Part shown: piece by piece, positions 61,935-64,000 of the stretch
Numbering within the stretch: position 1 is the stretch's first letter
How the letters are laid out: each line of letters begins with the position of its first letter
Assembly (NCBI GenBank): GCA_029260515.1
Contig: JAJDDC010000096.1
Location: 1 to 64,000, forward strand
Direction of reading: 5' to 3'
DNA from: Phycisphaerales bacterium
Lineage (GTDB): Bacteria > Planctomycetota > Phycisphaerae > Phycisphaerales > UBA1924
DNA: 64,000 nt
Notes under the pieces: generated by a model
Databases searched by the model: none
Told to the model about the DNA's origin: nothing
Seen by the model: the letters and a program-made list of their open reading frames with translations, nothing else
Position numbers and translations under genes: made by a program

Positions 61935-63401
61935 ATGAAACACAAGCGAACAATCGTATTGATGCTCTGCGTCCTGTGTTTCTCGGCGGCAGCACAGGCG
62001 CAGCTCGAGTTGTACTGGTCCGACGAGTTCGATGGGGCCGTGCTTGATCTCGGGGTTTGGGAGCGCCAGGTCGGTGATGGTACGGCGTACGGCCTGCCGA
62101 GCGGTTGGGGCAACAACGAACAGCAGTATTACACGCAGCTCTCGCTCAACTCGTATGTACAGGACGGCCTTCTGCACATCGTCACATACGATGTCCCGTT
62201 CGCCGGCTTCGACTACTCATCCGCACGTATTCGCACCAAAGGCGCGTTCGAGTTCAGATACGGGAAAGTCGAGGCGCGGATCAAGCTCCCGAAGGGGGCC
62301 GGTATGTGGCCAGCGTTCTGGATGCTGCCGACGGACTCGCCGTACGGCGGCTGGGCCGCCAACGGCGAGATCGATGTGATCGAGGCTGTAAATCAGATGA
62401 CGACGATACACGGGACGATCCACTACGGGGGGTCGTTCCCCGACAACACAAGCGCCGGCGGGACCGTGGGCGGTGCTGATTACTCGCAGGATTTCCATGT
62501 GTACGCGGTCGAGTGGGAGCCGGACCAGATCCGCTGGTCTGTTGACGGTCAGCCGTACAGAACGCTCTCGAACTCGGCGTGGAACAGCGCCTCGGCGCCC
62601 TCGAACCCCCGTGCACCGTTCGATCAGCAGTTTCATCTGCTGCTGAACCTCGCAGTCGGCGGAAACTTCCCTGGAGATCCCAACGGTTCGACGGTCTTCC
62701 CCCAGGAGTTGCTGGTGGACTGGGTTCGCGTGCACAGGCTTGCGCAAACCCCGTTCGCCGGCGCCGCCAGCCCGATCCCGGGACGGATCGAGGCCGAAGA
62801 CTTCGACGAGGGCTGGCCCGGGGACGCGTACGTGGACTGCGACGCCGCGAACAACGGTGGCGCATACCGCCCCGATTCCGATGTTGATATCGAGCCTTGC
62901 TCCGAGGGCGGATTTGACGTTGGATGGATGTGCCCCGGCGAATGGCTGGAGTACACGGTCGATGTCGCCACCGCGGGGACGTACGACCTCCTGGCTCGTG
63001 TCGCCTCGGAGGCATCCGGCGGTAGCTTGCGATTTGAGTTCGACGGCGCCGACGTGAGTGGGGCGATCGGTGTTCCGGCGACCGGCGGCTGGCAGACCTG
63101 GACGACCGTCCAGACCCGGGTTGAACTCGACGCCGGCGAGCAGGTCGTCCGTCTAGTCAATCTCGGGGGTGGTGGCGCGGAGTTCAACATCAACTGGTTC
63201 GAACTGGAGGCGGTGAGTCTGTCGTGCGGAGCGGCGGACCTTGCCGATCCGCTCGGCGTGCTCGACTTCAGCGATGTCACCGCCTTCCTCGTCGGCTTCG
63301 CAACAGCAGACCCCGCCGCGGACCTGGCTCCGCCTTCGGGAATCTATGATTTCTCGGACGTGGTCGCGTTCTTGGTGGCGTTCGGAAACGGATGCCCCTG
63401 A
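61935..63401 (+). CDS. Secreted GH16 beta-1,3-glucanase with CBM6 and dockerin-like tail
   Basis: This 488-residue protein has a signal peptide (1-23, ending AQAQ) and a GH16 domain at about 24-280, with catalytic GEIDVIE at 144-150 (Glu145 nucleophile, Glu150 acid/base) and WPAFWMLP, as in laminarinases. A CBM6-like domain spans about 283-425 (IPGRIEAEDFDEGWPGD, GEWLEYTVDVATAGTYDLLARVAS). It ends with a two-repeat dockerin-like module (LDFSDVTAFL, YDFSDVVAFL) between SCGAADL and NGCP. It should cut beta-1,3-glucan (laminarin) outside the cell. It is the second gene of the glycosidase operon. ATG 61935 is chosen over an upstream TTG since it begins the signal peptide. Confidence 0.93.
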   Translation: MKHKRTIVLMLCVLCFSAAAQAQLELYWSDEFDGAVLDLGVWERQVGDGTAYGLPSGWGNNEQQYYTQLSLNSYVQDGLLHIVTYDVPFAGFDYSSARIRTKGAFEFRYGKVEARIKLPKGAGMWPAFWMLPTDSPYGGWAANGEIDVIEAVNQMTTIHGTIHYGGSFPDNTSAGGTVGGADYSQDFHVYAVEWEPDQIRWSVDGQPYRTLSNSAWNSASAPSNPRAPFDQQFHLLLNLAVGGNFPGDPNGSTVFPQELLVDWVRVHRLAQTPFAGAASPIPGRIEAEDFDEGWPGDAYVDCDAANNGGAYRPDSDVDIEPCSEGGFDVGWMCPGEWLEYTVDVATAGTYDLLARVASEASGGSLRFEFDGADVSGAIGVPATGGWQTWTTVQTRVELDAGEQVVRLVNLGGGGAEFNINWFELEAVSLSCGAADLADPLGVLDFSDVTAFLVGFATADPAADLAPPSGIYDFSDVVAFLVAFGNGCP

Positions 63402-64000
63402 CGCAACTCGAACGCACGACTGAGACACTCGAACACAGAACGCATCCTTGCTCCCGAGCACGCAAGTGGTCAAGTTGAAGGACTGGCTGTGCTTGATTGA
63501 TCTCGATCGCGATGACGGGAATCAAACCTGTGTGACATCAACGTGATCGAGTAATCAAGGGCGAGGCTACAGCATTACTCTCTGATCTCGCGGCAGCGGC
63601 TTGGGAGATCGCGGCGGCGCGGCAAACTGTGGCATAGGTGGCAGTGCCGGCAAGCTCGATCAGACCCAAACTGACCAAGCAAATGGAGTCGAATCGCCGT
63701 ACTCCAACTCAGCCTCGTGTGTGACGTGGGCCGACTCCGAGACTAACTCGCGGATTCGAGCCAGCGCCCGCCTGCTGCCACCCGGACCATCGCGGCGGTG
63801 TCGGAGGGCCGAGTTCATCCGAACGTTTTGGAAGATTCATCCTGAAGTGCTGGGAACGTGCCCTCGATCGAACGGTGCAGCACGCTCTGCCTCTTCGGAT
63901 TCGTCTCGCGGTGTCCTTCCGCTCCCGGGAACGGGCGAAAGCCGGTGTTGGCAATCAACGGGAGCCCGGCCTCTTGCCTCTCCACATGGATCACCACCGA
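63402..64000. other. Terminal 600 bp without a supportable gene
   Basis: No frame here shows a recognisable family, good ribosome binding site or the strong third-position GC bias of the real genes. Base composition is lower in GC than most of the window. Several short frames end abruptly, as in decayed DNA. No terminator for the GH16 gene is obvious. Confidence 0.5.

Noticed and set aside
63510-63530. tRNA-like T-arm (GGTTTGATTCC on the minus strand)
   Set aside because: No acceptor stem or anticodon arm can be formed around it.
63709-63997. Short minus-strand frames at the window end
   Set aside because: No recognisable family, no ribosome binding site, and weak codon bias; possible transposase decay was considered but nothing supports it.

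Overview
The window looks like a chromosomal segment of a planctomycete, most likely class Phycisphaerae (order Phycisphaerales or a relative). This is inferred from very high GC with strong third-position bias, a planctomycete-type ECF sigma factor (GHTLQPTALVHE motif) coupled to a Ser/Thr kinase, many secreted proteins ending in a DFSDV...GCP dockerin-like module, PEP-CTERM-like tails of the form PAPS/PAPG + hydrophobic + RRRR, and a DUF1559-type prepilin. No rRNA, CRISPR array or intact mobile element was seen.

Layout. 1-4 kb: the last codons of a BtuC/FecCD-type permease, then a cobalamin-dependent methionine synthase split into two minus-strand genes. 4-6.3 kb: a VCBS/ASPIC secreted protein and a zinc-ligand-free ribosomal protein L31. 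6.5-13.2 kb: ECF sigma factor, overlapping Ser/Thr kinase, then two tandem FG-GAP secreted paralogues with duplicated upstream DNA. 13.5-26.2 kb: housekeeping and accessory genes: DUF1801, tRNA-Asn, an ArsR-SRPBCC-membrane operon with an operator on the start codon, an alpha/beta hydrolase, a 2OG-oxygenase/GSCFA pair, photolyase, peroxiredoxin, an aminotransferase/AtoE pair, and a group of small zinc-ribbon membrane proteins, one with a probable CTG start. 26.2-30 kb: glycerate kinase, PilT-like ATPase, FAD oxidoreductase. 30-38 kb: secreted and surface proteins (two PEP-CTERM-like, subtilase, metallophosphoesterase-LamG, beta-helix) plus infA.

37.8-45.7 kb holds the most striking structure: a five-gene minus-strand operon in which every junction is a 4-bp ATGA overlap. 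Four genes are paralogous secreted proteins with a repeat-rich middle and a C-terminal peptidase S74 (intramolecular chaperone, phage tail-spike-like) domain with the Ser-Asp...Lys motif. Three carry a C-terminal membrane anchor. The fifth gene is a small dockerin-like protein, followed by a strong terminator.

46-50 kb: a Gfo/Idh/MocA oxidoreductase convergent with a sodium:solute symporter, then a decayed stretch with a kinase tail fragment, the 3' half of a tRNA-Gly and small ORFs, read as the scar of an integrated element.

50-63.4 kb: a beta-1,3-glucan (laminarin-like) utilisation locus. It has a secreted GH16+CBM6+dockerin enzyme, a lipoprotein glycosidase, a GH1 beta-glucosidase, a complete sugar ABC transporter (binding protein, two permeases, UgpC-type ATPase), a LacI regulator, a prepilin-like protein, a CBM-like secreted protein and a PEP-CTERM-like protein. 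Five copies of an 11-bp palindrome (GNAACWGTTNC) lie in this region, four of them directly upstream of these genes, and probably mark the LacI regulon. The last 600 bp hold no gene I can support.
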